Shown here piece by piece: positions 6,876 to 14,112 of a stretch of 15,855 nt of DNA. The stretch is from Lachnospiraceae bacterium (GTDB taxonomy: Bacteria; Bacillota; Clostridia; Lachnospirales; Lachnospiraceae), in contig CAAGJU010000208.1 in assembly GCA_900770225.1 (NCBI GenBank), forward strand, positions 1 to 15,855, in the 5' to 3' direction. The stretch's first letter is position 1. Each line of letters opens with the position of its first letter. The notes under the pieces were generated by a model. That model was given only the letters and a program-made list of their open reading frames with translations, was not told where the DNA came from and did no database searches. The translations under genes were made by a program, and so were the position numbers.

Positions 6876-9230
6876 TTATTTACCGGTTGTCATGCCACGC
6901 ATCGAAAGGCTGATGCGGTTGCGCGATTTGTCTACTTCGAGGACGCGGACATCAACGACATCGCCGACGCTGACGACGTCGAGCGGATGTTTCACGCGCT
7001 TTTTGTCTGACAGCTGGGAGATGTGAACCAGGCCGTCCTGATGGACACCGATGTCGACAAATGCGCCAAAATCGACGACATTGCGGACGGTTCCCTTCAG
7101 AATCATGCCGGGCTTCAGATCATCCATGCTGAGGACGTCGCTGCGGAGGATCGGAGCCGGCATATCCTCTCTCGGATCGCGTCCGGGACTCTGCAGCTCC
7201 TTTACGATGTCGCGGAGCGTGGGCTCACCGACGCCGAGTTTCTCTGCCATCGCGGTATAGTCCGGGATGTCTATGGACTTCACATCACTGAAAAATGCAG
7301 CCTCCTGCTTTGCGGTGGCTTTCTTTACGGCAGCGGTGTCTGCTACAGAAGCAGAGTCAGCTGCCGGTTTTGTATCAGCGGCAGAAGCAGTATCGTAAGC
7401 TGTTGCGGAAGCACTGGCTGAACCGGCTTCAGAATCAGTATCAGAAGCTGTTGCGGCAGATGCGTGGTTTCCGTGATGCCCTTCTTCATTTTCAGTCAAC
7501 AGCATGATCAGTTTTTTTGCCGCATCGTAGCTCTCCGGATGAACGGCGGTGTTGTCGAGCGGTTCGCTGCCGCCGGCAATGCGCATAAAGCCGGCGGACT
7601 GCTCAAAGGCCTTCGGACCTAGCTTTGGTACCTTCAGCAGATCGCGGCGCGTGCGGAAACGGCCGTTGGCCTCGCGGTAGGAGACGATATTTTTCGCAAC
7701 CGCCTTGCTGATGCCGGAGACGTGCTCCAGCAGCGGTGCGGAGGCGGTATTCAGGTCGACACCGACCTTGTTTACACAGTCCTCGACGACGCCGGAAAGC
7801 GCCTCACCGAGCTTCTTCTGGTCCATATCGTGCTGATACTGACCGACGCCGATGGCCTTCGGATCGATTTTCACGAGCTCAGCCAGCGGATCCTGTACAC
7901 GGCGCGCCATGGAAGCCGCGCCGCGCTGTTCCACATCGAAATCCGGGAATTCCTCGGCGCCGAGTGCGCTGGCGGAATAGACGGAGGCACCTGCCTCATT
8001 CGTGATGACGTACTGCACCTTTTCCGGAATCTCCTTCAGGATATCCACGATCACCTGCTCGGATTCGCGGGAAGCGGTTCCGTTACCGAGGGAGATCAGG
8101 GTCACATGATATTTGTGAATCAGATCCCTGACGGTATTCTTCGCGTTGTCGAGATCGTGCTGGCGCACGCCGGCGCCGGGATATTTTTCTGTCGGGTAGA
8201 TGATGGCCGTGTCGAGAACCTTGCCCGTCTCGTCGACGACGGCGAGCTTGCAGCCATGATTGTAGCCGGGGTCCCAGCCGAGAACGACCTCACCCGCGAT
8301 CGGCGGCTGCATGAGAAGCTGCTCGAGATTCTTATCGAACACCTTAATAGCGCCGTCCTCTGCCATGTCGGTCAGCTCGCTGCGGAGCTCGCGCTCGATG
8401 GCCGGTGCGATCAGGCGCTCGTAGCTGTCCTGGATCGCGTGCATCAGAACCGGAAAGGTAATCTCATTTTTTCCTTTAAAAATATAATGGCCGAGGTAGA
8501 GCAGGATCTGCTTCTCTTCCACCTGAATCTTCACGGTCAGGAATTTTTCCTTCTCGCCGCGGTTGATGGCGAGAACGCGGTAGCCGGTGATTTTTGACAC
8601 GGGTTCCTGGAAGTCGTAGTACATCTCGTAGACGGATTTGGCCTCCGGATCCTTTGCCCGGGATACGACGAGACCTGTCTTTCTCGTGAAGTTCCGGATA
8701 CCTGCCCGGAAGTCGGCGTTGTCGGAGATCTCTTCGGCGATAATATCGGAGGCACCGGCGATGGCATCTTTCACAGTGGCGACGCCTCTGGCCTCGTCGA
8801 CGAAGGCAGCTGCTTCTGTCTCGAGCGGCGCTGTGATCTGCTGTGCCAGGATGAGGTCGGCGAGGGGCTGCAGTCCTTTTTCGATGGCGACGGAGGCACG
8901 GGTCTTCCGCTTCTGTTTGTACGGGCGGTAGAGATCCTCGAGAATGACCATGGTGTCTGCGGCATCGATGGACTTCTTCAGTTCGGGTGTCAGTTTGCCC
9001 TGCTCCTCGATGGATTTCAGAACAGCCTCGCGGCGCTCTTCCAGATTGCGGAGACTCGTCAGACGGGATTCGATGGTACGGATTTGCGTGTCGTCGAGGG
9101 AGCCGTGTTTTTCCTTGCGGTAACGCGCAATAAAAGGCACGGTGTCGCCCTCATCGAGCATATCGATGACGGCCTGCACCTGTTCGGGGCGGATGGAGAG
9201 TTCGTCGGCGATTTTACGGGTAATGTTCAT
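6876..9230 (-). CDS. tex: Tex-family S1 RNA-binding protein
   Basis: The 784-residue protein has the full Tex layout. The N-terminal helical region (1-130) contains TVPFIARYRKE and EDLYRPYKQKRKTRA. A YqgF/RNase H-like domain starts near 315 (LGWDPGYNHGCK) and includes LGNGTASRE (381-389). GVGQYQHD (461-468) precedes helix-hairpin-helix repeats (about 485-555). A C-terminal S1 domain (706-778, GTVRNVVDFGAFVDIG) binds RNA. Tex acts on transcription and RNA in the cytoplasm; its precise task is unsettled. Residues about 587-645 are an Ala/Ser/Asp/Thr-rich insert between the helix-hairpin-helix region and the rest. I do not know this insert from Tex proteins, and it makes this one longer than usual. 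AAGGAG lies 10 bases before the ATG. Confidence 0.95.
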   Translation of the reverse strand: MNITRKIADELSIRPEQVQAVIDMLDEGDTVPFIARYRKEKHGSLDDTQIRTIESRLTSLRNLEERREAVLKSIEEQGKLTPELKKSIDAADTMVILEDLYRPYKQKRKTRASVAIEKGLQPLADLILAQQITAPLETEAAAFVDEARGVATVKDAIAGASDIIAEEISDNADFRAGIRNFTRKTGLVVSRAKDPEAKSVYEMYYDFQEPVSKITGYRVLAINRGEKEKFLTVKIQVEEKQILLYLGHYIFKGKNEITFPVLMHAIQDSYERLIAPAIERELRSELTDMAEDGAIKVFDKNLEQLLMQPPIAGEVVLGWDPGYNHGCKLAVVDETGKVLDTAIIYPTEKYPGAGVRQHDLDNAKNTVRDLIHKYHVTLISLGNGTASRESEQVIVDILKEIPEKVQYVITNEAGASVYSASALGAEEFPDFDVEQRGAASMARRVQDPLAELVKIDPKAIGVGQYQHDMDQKKLGEALSGVVEDCVNKVGVDLNTASAPLLEHVSGISKAVAKNIVSYREANGRFRTRRDLLKVPKLGPKAFEQSAGFMRIAGGSEPLDNTAVHPESYDAAKKLIMLLTENEEGHHGNHASAATASDTDSEAGSASASATAYDTASAADTKPAADSASVADTAAVKKATAKQEAAFFSDVKSIDIPDYTAMAEKLGVGEPTLRDIVKELQSPGRDPREDMPAPILRSDVLSMDDLKPGMILKGTVRNVVDFGAFVDIGVHQDGLVHISQLSDKKRVKHPLDVVSVGDVVDVRVLEVDKSRNRISLSMRGMTTGK

Positions 9231-9302
9231 TGCGTAATTACTCCTTATTTTCGTTTACTTTTGCTTACACGGAAAACTCCATATCAAAATTGATGCAACA
9301 AC

Positions 9303-9567
9303 ACTGTATTAAGCCCGACTGCTTCATCGCTGCGCGATTCCCGCAGTCGGCACATGCATGCCCGACTGCGTCGGGCTGACGCGGCGTTCGCCTCACCGTA
9401 TCACGCTTCGCGTGTACGGATGCGGCTCACTGCCCGCACACATTCGCATTCTCGCTTTGCTTCGCAAAGCTCCATGCTCATACATGTTTGCATCGATCAC
9501 GCATACAGCTTTCTGTGCATGCTTCGCATGCCCAAAAGCTGCCTGCGTGACGACGGCTTAATACAGT
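9303..9567. repeat. 265-bp hairpin-array element with 13-bp terminal inverted repeats
   Basis: ACTGTATTAAGCC at 9303-9315 and GGCTTAATACAGT at 9555-9567 are perfect inverted repeats. Between them is a chain of stems: CCGACTGC 9315-9322 with GCAGTCGG 9343-9350, enclosing ATCGC/GCGAT; CCCGAC-TGC-GTCGGG 9361-9375; CACGC-TTC-GCGTG 9402-9414, extended by CCGTA/TACGG; GCTTTGC-TTC-GCAAAGC 9454-9470; and GCATGC-TTC-GCATGC 9517-9531 inside CAGCTTT/AAAGCTG. The last three centre on GCTTCGC, the complement of GCGAAGC. There is no transposase, credible coding frame or clear target duplication. The element fills most of the 508-base gap between Tex and DAHP synthase. It could be a MITE-like mobile repeat or a structured RNA. 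Confidence 0.75.
9362..9400. repeat. 39-bp repeat segment, copy 1
   Basis: This segment, inside the 265-bp element, matches 15817-15855 in 35 of 39 positions without gaps. Both copies begin with a CCGAC...GTCGG hairpin with a three-base loop and continue with the same CTGACGCGGCGTTCGCC core. Confidence 0.8.
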
Positions 9568-9570
9568 AAA

Positions 9571-9602
9571 CTGCGCCTCCGGCGATGACCGGGGACGCGC
9601 AG
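9571..9602. repeat. Hairpin beside the 265-bp element
   Basis: CTGCGC (9571-9576) pairs with GCGCAG (9597-9602), with CCGG/CCGG inside. On the minus strand it is followed only by a weak TTTA, so it is at best a poor terminator for DAHP synthase. A further stem, CCACAACCTCA with TGAGGTGTGG (9638-9676, one bulged A), lies between it and the DAHP synthase stop. Confidence 0.5.
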
Positions 9603-9700
9603 AATGATACTGGATGATTATTTACGCGAGCAGGAAGCCACAACCTCACATATGCAGAGCAGGTAATGAGGTGTGGTGAGCGCTGCGATAACGAGATAAT

Positions 9701-9717
9701 AACACACGAAGCGCGTT
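9701..9717 (-). terminator. Weak terminator candidate after DAHP synthase
   Basis: On the minus strand, 22 bases after the stop codon, AACGCGC-TTC-GTGTGTT forms a 7-pair stem with two G-T pairs, followed by ATTAT. The T-run is broken, so the call is tentative. Confidence 0.35.
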
Positions 9718-9738
9718 TTGCCTTGCCTGTATATATGG

Positions 9739-10776
9739 TTACAGTTCGTCCGCGAGCTCGAGGATCAGCTTCTCGGTCTTTTCCCAGCCGAGGCACGGAT
9801 CGGTGATGGACTGGCCGTAAACCATGTTGTCACTGATCTTCTGGCATCCGTCAACGAGATAACTCTCGATCATGAGACCCTTGACGAGGCGGTGGATATC
9901 ATCGGATACGTGCATGCTGTGAATGACGTCTTCCGCAATGCGGATCTGCTCGATATATTTTTTGCCGGAGTTGGCGTGGTTGCAGTCGACGATGACAGCC
10001 GGATGTTTCAGGCCGCGCTCTAGGTACAGCTCATTCACTCTGCGGAGATCCTCGTAGTGATAGTTGGGCATGCTGTTGCCGAATTTGTCCACATAGCCGC
10101 GGAGAATGGCGTGCGCGTGCTCGTTGCCCGGCGTCTGGACCTCCCAGCCTCTGTACAGAAAATGCTGAGGTGCCTGCGCGGCGGTGATGGAGTTCATCAT
10201 GACGGACAGGTCTCCGCCGGTCGGATTTTTCATACCTGCGGGAATGCCGATGCCGCTCGCCACGATGCGGTGCAGCTGATCTTCGACCGAACGTGCGCCG
10301 ACGGCCACGTAGGAGAGAAGGTCGGACAAGTAGCGGTGGTTCGCAGGATAGAGCATTTCCTCCGCACAGGTGAAACCGGTCTGCTCGGCGACATCGGTGT
10401 GCATCTTGCGGATCGCGATGATGCCTGCCAGCATATCCTCACCCTTTTCGGGGTCGGGCTGATGCAGCATGCCCTTGTAGCCGATGCCGACGGTACGCGG
10501 CTTGTTGGTGTAAACGCGGGGAATGATGAAGATCTTGTCCTTCACCTGTTCCTGCACCTTCGCCAGGCGGGTCATATAATCGAGGACGGCCGGCTCGTTG
10601 TCAGCGGAGCAGGGGCCGATGAGCAGGATGAATTTGCTGCTCTTCCCGTCAAAAATATCCGCGATCTCCTGATCTCTTTTTTCCTTGTTCTGTTTAACGG
10701 CCTCCGAGAGCGGATACTGTTTCTTGATCTCCGCGGGGATCGGAAGCTTTCTGATGAAATTCATCTGCATTTCCAT
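9739..10776 (-). CDS. aroF: 3-deoxy-7-phosphoheptulonate (DAHP) synthase, type I
   Basis: This 345-residue enzyme condenses phosphoenolpyruvate with erythrose 4-phosphate, the first step of the shikimate pathway. Motifs of the AroF/G/H type are GPCSA (54-58), PRVYTNKPRT (86-95), GYKG (99-102), GARSVEDQLHR (160-170), GMKNPTGG (181-188), DCNHANSGK (264-272, with the metal-binding His), ESYLVDG (304-310) and SITDPCLGWEKTE (323-335). Active-site residues appear intact. The paralogue letter, and which aromatic amino acid inhibits the enzyme, cannot be read safely. I start at the ATG at 10776, with GAGG 9 bases upstream; two further ATGs lie within four codons. The open frame extends upstream to 10911, but that part is not family-like. 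The gene is divergent from the MocR gene. Confidence 0.95.
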   Translation of the reverse strand: MEMQMNFIRKLPIPAEIKKQYPLSEAVKQNKEKRDQEIADIFDGKSSKFILLIGPCSADNEPAVLDYMTRLAKVQEQVKDKIFIIPRVYTNKPRTVGIGYKGMLHQPDPEKGEDMLAGIIAIRKMHTDVAEQTGFTCAEEMLYPANHRYLSDLLSYVAVGARSVEDQLHRIVASGIGIPAGMKNPTGGDLSVMMNSITAAQAPQHFLYRGWEVQTPGNEHAHAILRGYVDKFGNSMPNYHYEDLRRVNELYLERGLKHPAVIVDCNHANSGKKYIEQIRIAEDVIHSMHVSDDIHRLVKGLMIESYLVDGCQKISDNMVYGQSITDPCLGWEKTEKLILELADEL

Positions 10777-10843
10777 GATGGTATACCTCACATGAGCTGT
10801 CTTTATATGCGTTTCGGGCCGGTTATGGCACTGACTTTTATCA

Positions 10844-10887
10844 TTGCACAAAGCGTTTGAATGTGCAAGGTATCTCTGGACATCCAG
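10844..10887. promoter_or_regulatory. Inverted repeats between DAHP synthase and MocR-like genes
   Basis: TTGCACA 10844-10850 pairs with TGTGCAA 10862-10868, and CTGGA/TCCAG (10876-10887) lies next to it. Both are in the 237-base divergent gap. They may be operator sites for the neighbouring regulator or hairpins in the DAHP synthase leader. I saw no aromatic-codon-rich leader peptide with terminator, and no T-box. Confidence 0.4.
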
Positions 10888-11013
10888 CCTAAAGCAATAA
10901 CGAGCTTCCATAGGACGATATCGGGTATGTGTCCGATTGCACTTTCGCTGAATTGAAGGAATGTGATATGCTTAATGCCATGCTGGTTGATGAGTGTTCT
11001 GTCCGGAGGAATC

Positions 11014-12312
11014 ATGCGTTATACCGTTGACAAAAATAAAACTGAGAGCGCCTATATGCAGCTGTATGAGCAGATGCGCGAGGACATTACGGGAGGTCTG
11101 TATCCCTACGGTACGAGAATGCCGTCCAAGCGAACGGTGGCGCAGGAGACAGGTGTCAGTGTGATCACGGTGGAACACACCTATGCGATTCTGAGTGATG
11201 AGGGTTACATTGAGCCTCGCGAGCGCAGCGGTTTCTATGTGATCTACCGCGATGTGGATTTTTTCGGGTCGACGGGTACGTCAGCTTCCGTGGCTTGGTC
11301 ATTGGGAAAAAAATTGACGGGGGACAGCTTTACAGGGGATAGCCTGACGAGCGGTCACCGTACAGGAGCTCCTGCGGGAAATTATCTGAGTGAGGATAAA
11401 CTGACGGAAAACAAGCTGCCAGTAAATGATCTGAGGGAAGCTGATTTGGAAATCGGGTCGGATATGTCTGGCAGATGGCAGGCTTCGCAGAATCTGACCC
11501 GCGGCAGGAGCCGGACGGATGAGCAGATGCCCTACGGTGTGGTGGCGCGGACGATGCGTCGTGTGCTGTCTTTCCGCGGAGAGAAGGTGCTGGAAAGATC
11601 GCCGTCAGGCGGACTTCCCGGCCTTCGCAGTGCAATTGCCGCCTATCTGGGCCGCGCAAGAGGTATCCACGTGCTTCCGGAGCAGATCATTATCGGTTCA
11701 GGTTCTGAGTATCTCTACAGCCTGATTGTTCAGGTGCTTGGGCGCGACAGGATTTTTGCACTGGAGGATCCCTCCTATGAAAAAATCCGTCGGATGTATG
11801 AGGTAAACGGTGTTCGCTGTGAGATGCTGAGAATGGGCCCGGAAGGGATCCTGAGCAGCGAGCTGAAACGGTCGAAGGCGTCGGTGCTTCATGTAACGCC
11901 GTACAACAGCTATCCGAGCGGTGTAACGGCGGCGGCTTCCAAGCGCCGGGAATATATCAACTGGGCCACCTCGCGCGGCGGAACGATCATTGAGGATGAT
12001 TTTGATTCGGAATTCACGGTCTCGTCGAAGCCGGAGGATACGCTTTTTTCCCTGGAACCCGAGAAGACCGTCATCTATATGAATACCTTCACGCAGACGA
12101 TCGGACCATCCGTCCGGATCGGTTACATGATCCTGCCGCTCCGGATGACAGAGGTGTTCCGTGAAAAAGTCGGTTTTTATTCCAGCACGGTGCCGACGTT
12201 TGAGCAGTATGTGCTGACGGAGCTGATCGAGAGCGGAGAATTCGAGAGGCATATCAACCGAGTCCGCCGGAACCGGAGAAGATGGGAGCATAATGGCAGG
12301 GAAGAAAAATAA
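11014..12312 (+). CDS. MocR-like (GntR plus aminotransferase-fold) regulator, PLP lysine lost and C-terminus truncated
   Basis: The N-terminal 12-78 is a GntR winged helix (MPSKRTVAQETGVSVITVEHTY, then GYIEPRERSGFYV). A linker of about 80-170 is low in complexity, with GDSFT-GDSLT and EDKLTENKL repeats. From about 173 comes a fold-type I aminotransferase domain: LPGLRSAIAAYLGRARGI, GSGSEYLYSLI, HVTPYNSYPSG, IIEDDFDSEF (325-334) and TFTQTIGPSVRIGYM. MocR proteins normally have TFSKSLAPS here, where the Lys holds PLP; this one has Gln361 (CAG, 12094-12096). The protein also stops shortly after GEFERHINRVRRN, lacking roughly the last 80-100 residues. It may be a ligand-independent regulator or a decaying gene. 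GGAGGA at 11005-11010 supports ATG 11014. It overlaps the next gene by 20 bases. Confidence 0.88.
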   Translation: MRYTVDKNKTESAYMQLYEQMREDITGGLYPYGTRMPSKRTVAQETGVSVITVEHTYAILSDEGYIEPRERSGFYVIYRDVDFFGSTGTSASVAWSLGKKLTGDSFTGDSLTSGHRTGAPAGNYLSEDKLTENKLPVNDLREADLEIGSDMSGRWQASQNLTRGRSRTDEQMPYGVVARTMRRVLSFRGEKVLERSPSGGLPGLRSAIAAYLGRARGIHVLPEQIIIGSGSEYLYSLIVQVLGRDRIFALEDPSYEKIRRMYEVNGVRCEMLRMGPEGILSSELKRSKASVLHVTPYNSYPSGVTAAASKRREYINWATSRGGTIIEDDFDSEFTVSSKPEDTLFSLEPEKTVIYMNTFTQTIGPSVRIGYMILPLRMTEVFREKVGFYSSTVPTFEQYVLTELIESGEFERHINRVRRNRRRWEHNGREEK

Positions 12313-13876
12313 AGAATGGATCGCGGAGCAGAGCATGGGCGTGACGCGCGACCGGCTGCTCGAGGAGCTTCCTTACATGAACCGCGCGCTGATGCGCATG
12401 CCGGTCACGTTCTACGGAGAGGAAGCAACGCAGTCTGACACTAATGCACAGAAGGCAGATAAAATCGAGCTGACAATGAGCACAGGATCTGCGGAAAGTA
12501 CAGAAGATGATGTGGCCGGAAAACATACGCAGGAAAGAGAAAATACGACAGGTTCAGAAAATGCAGATGCCGATCCGATAAAGAAACTGCCGCCGGGCAT
12601 CGGTACAGACGGGAGGCTTGTGTATGCTGATATCGATGAGGTGATCCGCGCTTACAAAAAGGACCGGATCCGCCTGTCGCGGACATATCTGCACATGATT
12701 TTTCACTGCCTGTTTCAGCATCCGTTCCGCTATCATCGCATGGACAGGCGGCGCTGGGATTTCGCGGCCGATGCGGCTGCAGAGGATGCCGTACTCTCTC
12801 TGGACATCGCGGCGCTTCAGATGGATGACGACTGGCAGCTGAAGGCAAAGCTTGATCTGATGAAGCAGGCTGTGGGCGAACCGTTCACGGCAGAGCGCAT
12901 CTATCATTACCTGAGAACACATCATGAACCATTCGATGTCGAGCACGCGGCGCAGAATACATCCATGCAGGCTGACCGGACGCAGAAAGCGGATGATTTT
13001 CCGCCTGCCTGGGCGGAGGACGCGGCGCTTTTTCACCGGGATATCCATGAGCCGTGGCTGTTCATCAATGATACGATTCCGGAGGAGGTCATCCGCAGAG
13101 GCGGTGAGGAGACGGGCGGCAAATGGCGCTCGATCAGCCAGGGCGTCCAGCACGACATGGAGATGCACGAAAAAAATCAGGCGCTGGAACCCGGCAGCCT
13201 GACGAAGATTTTTCATCTGCAGTACCGGAAGGAAAGTACCTATACGGAGTTTCTGAAGCGCTTTGCGAAGCTCACCGAGGATATGCACATCAGCAGCGAT
13301 GAGTTTGATTATATTTACTATATGTACGGCCTGCAGCTCTACGGCAACGTACCGCTGATCGAGCCGCTGGAGTACAGGGAGACAGATCGTATCCGTGATT
13401 TTGTCATCGCCATTGACACGTCGGGATCGTGTCAGGATCACGTGGTGCAGGGATTCCTGCAGAAGACCTGGGATGTCATGAAGGATTCGGGTATTTTTAC
13501 CGGGGATCTGAATCTGCACATCATACAGGCGGATGCACAGGTGCAGCGCGATGACGTGATCCGGTCACAGGAGGATTTTGACCTCTATATGAAGGATGTG
13601 GAGATCAAAGGCTCCGGCGGTACGGATTTCCGTCCCGTATTCCGGCGTGTGGATGAGCTGCAGAGAAACGGACAGTTCACACATCTGCAGGGGCTGATCT
13701 ATTTCACGGACGGATACGGCCTCTTTCCGCAGGAACGGCCGGAATATCCGGCGGCGTTTGTTTTTATCCGGGACCAGTGGGAGATACCGAAGGTGCCGGC
13801 CTGGGCTTATCAGATCGTACTGAACGATACGCAGTTCGCCGGCAATGAGAAGCACGTCGGGCGCATCCATATGTAA
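12293..13876 (+). CDS. VWA-domain protein with putative metallopeptidase-like N-terminus (DUF2201-type)
   Basis: The 527-residue cytoplasmic protein resembles the VWA-like/DUF2201 family usually found with MoxR-type ATPases. The C-terminal VWA domain carries a complete metal-ion-dependent adhesion site: D375-T-S-G-S379, T444 in GSGGTDF and D473 in TDGYG. The N-terminal part has YLHMIFHCLFQH (H134, H138, H143), at the position where the family is described as having a HExxH zinc motif. The glutamate is Met here, so peptidase activity is doubtful. Residues about 44-98 are a hydrophilic low-complexity insert. A segment rich in Asp/Glu/His (about 180-300) separates the two domains. The start has GGGAG 4 bases upstream, within the end of the MocR gene, suggesting translational coupling. 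The ATPase downstream is its likely partner. Confidence 0.85.
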   Translation: MAGKKNKEWIAEQSMGVTRDRLLEELPYMNRALMRMPVTFYGEEATQSDTNAQKADKIELTMSTGSAESTEDDVAGKHTQERENTTGSENADADPIKKLPPGIGTDGRLVYADIDEVIRAYKKDRIRLSRTYLHMIFHCLFQHPFRYHRMDRRRWDFAADAAAEDAVLSLDIAALQMDDDWQLKAKLDLMKQAVGEPFTAERIYHYLRTHHEPFDVEHAAQNTSMQADRTQKADDFPPAWAEDAALFHRDIHEPWLFINDTIPEEVIRRGGEETGGKWRSISQGVQHDMEMHEKNQALEPGSLTKIFHLQYRKESTYTEFLKRFAKLTEDMHISSDEFDYIYYMYGLQLYGNVPLIEPLEYRETDRIRDFVIAIDTSGSCQDHVVQGFLQKTWDVMKDSGIFTGDLNLHIIQADAQVQRDDVIRSQEDFDLYMKDVEIKGSGGTDFRPVFRRVDELQRNGQFTHLQGLIYFTDGYGLFPQERPEYPAAFVFIRDQWEIPKVPAWAYQIVLNDTQFAGNEKHVGRIHM

Positions 13877-13947
13877 GCAGTGATTGCTGATTGCAGAAAA
13901 AACAGATGCATTGCCGTAATAAGTGAATGCCTTATTTATGGGAGAAA

Positions 13948-13980
13948 ATCCTCAACGTTTACACAGCTGCAGCTGAGGAT
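13948..13980. repeat. Inverted repeat at the head of the tandem repeats
   Basis: ATCCTCA (13948-13954) pairs with TGAGGAT (13974-13980) across the first AGCTGCAGCT palindrome. A second small stem, AATAAG/CTTATT (13918-13936), lies just upstream. Neither is followed by a T-run. Confidence 0.4.
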
Positions 13981-14078
13981 TACAGGCAGAAGCGGAATGT
14001 AGAGCTGCAGCTGAGGTTTGCAGACAGAAGCGGAATGCAGAGCTGCAGCTGAGGATTACAGGCAAAAGCGGAATACAG
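13965..14078. repeat. Three tandem 38-bp repeats upstream of the ATPase gene
   Basis: Units at 13965-14002, 14003-14040 and 14041-14078 are the same length and differ at only a few positions. Each begins with the perfect 10-bp palindrome AGCTGCAGCT, continues GAGG and ends near AAGCGGAAT. A partial fourth unit (AGCTG) starts at 14079. They end 34 bases before the ATPase start and fill most of the 236-base gap after the VWA gene. There are no spacers between units, so this is not CRISPR. Confidence 0.9.
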
Positions 14079-14112
14079 AGCTGATATGCAGATAAATGAA
14101 AGGATTTCACGC

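Noticed and set aside
7722..8597. 291-codon plus-strand frame within Tex
   Set aside because: It is antisense to well-conserved Tex domains (YqgF and helix-hairpin-helix) and has no start site of its own.
9303..9567. Insertion sequence
   Set aside because: Terminal inverted repeats are present but there is no transposase, and the largest frames (about 70 codons) are by-products of GC-rich hairpins.
10777..10911. N-terminal extension of DAHP synthase to 10911
   Set aside because: The extra 45 residues do not resemble the family, and a good ribosome site with ATG occurs at 10776. It was also considered as a leader peptide, but it lacks a run of aromatic codons and an attenuator.
13965..14078. 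CRISPR array
   Set aside because: The units are directly adjacent with no unique spacers, and there are no cas genes.
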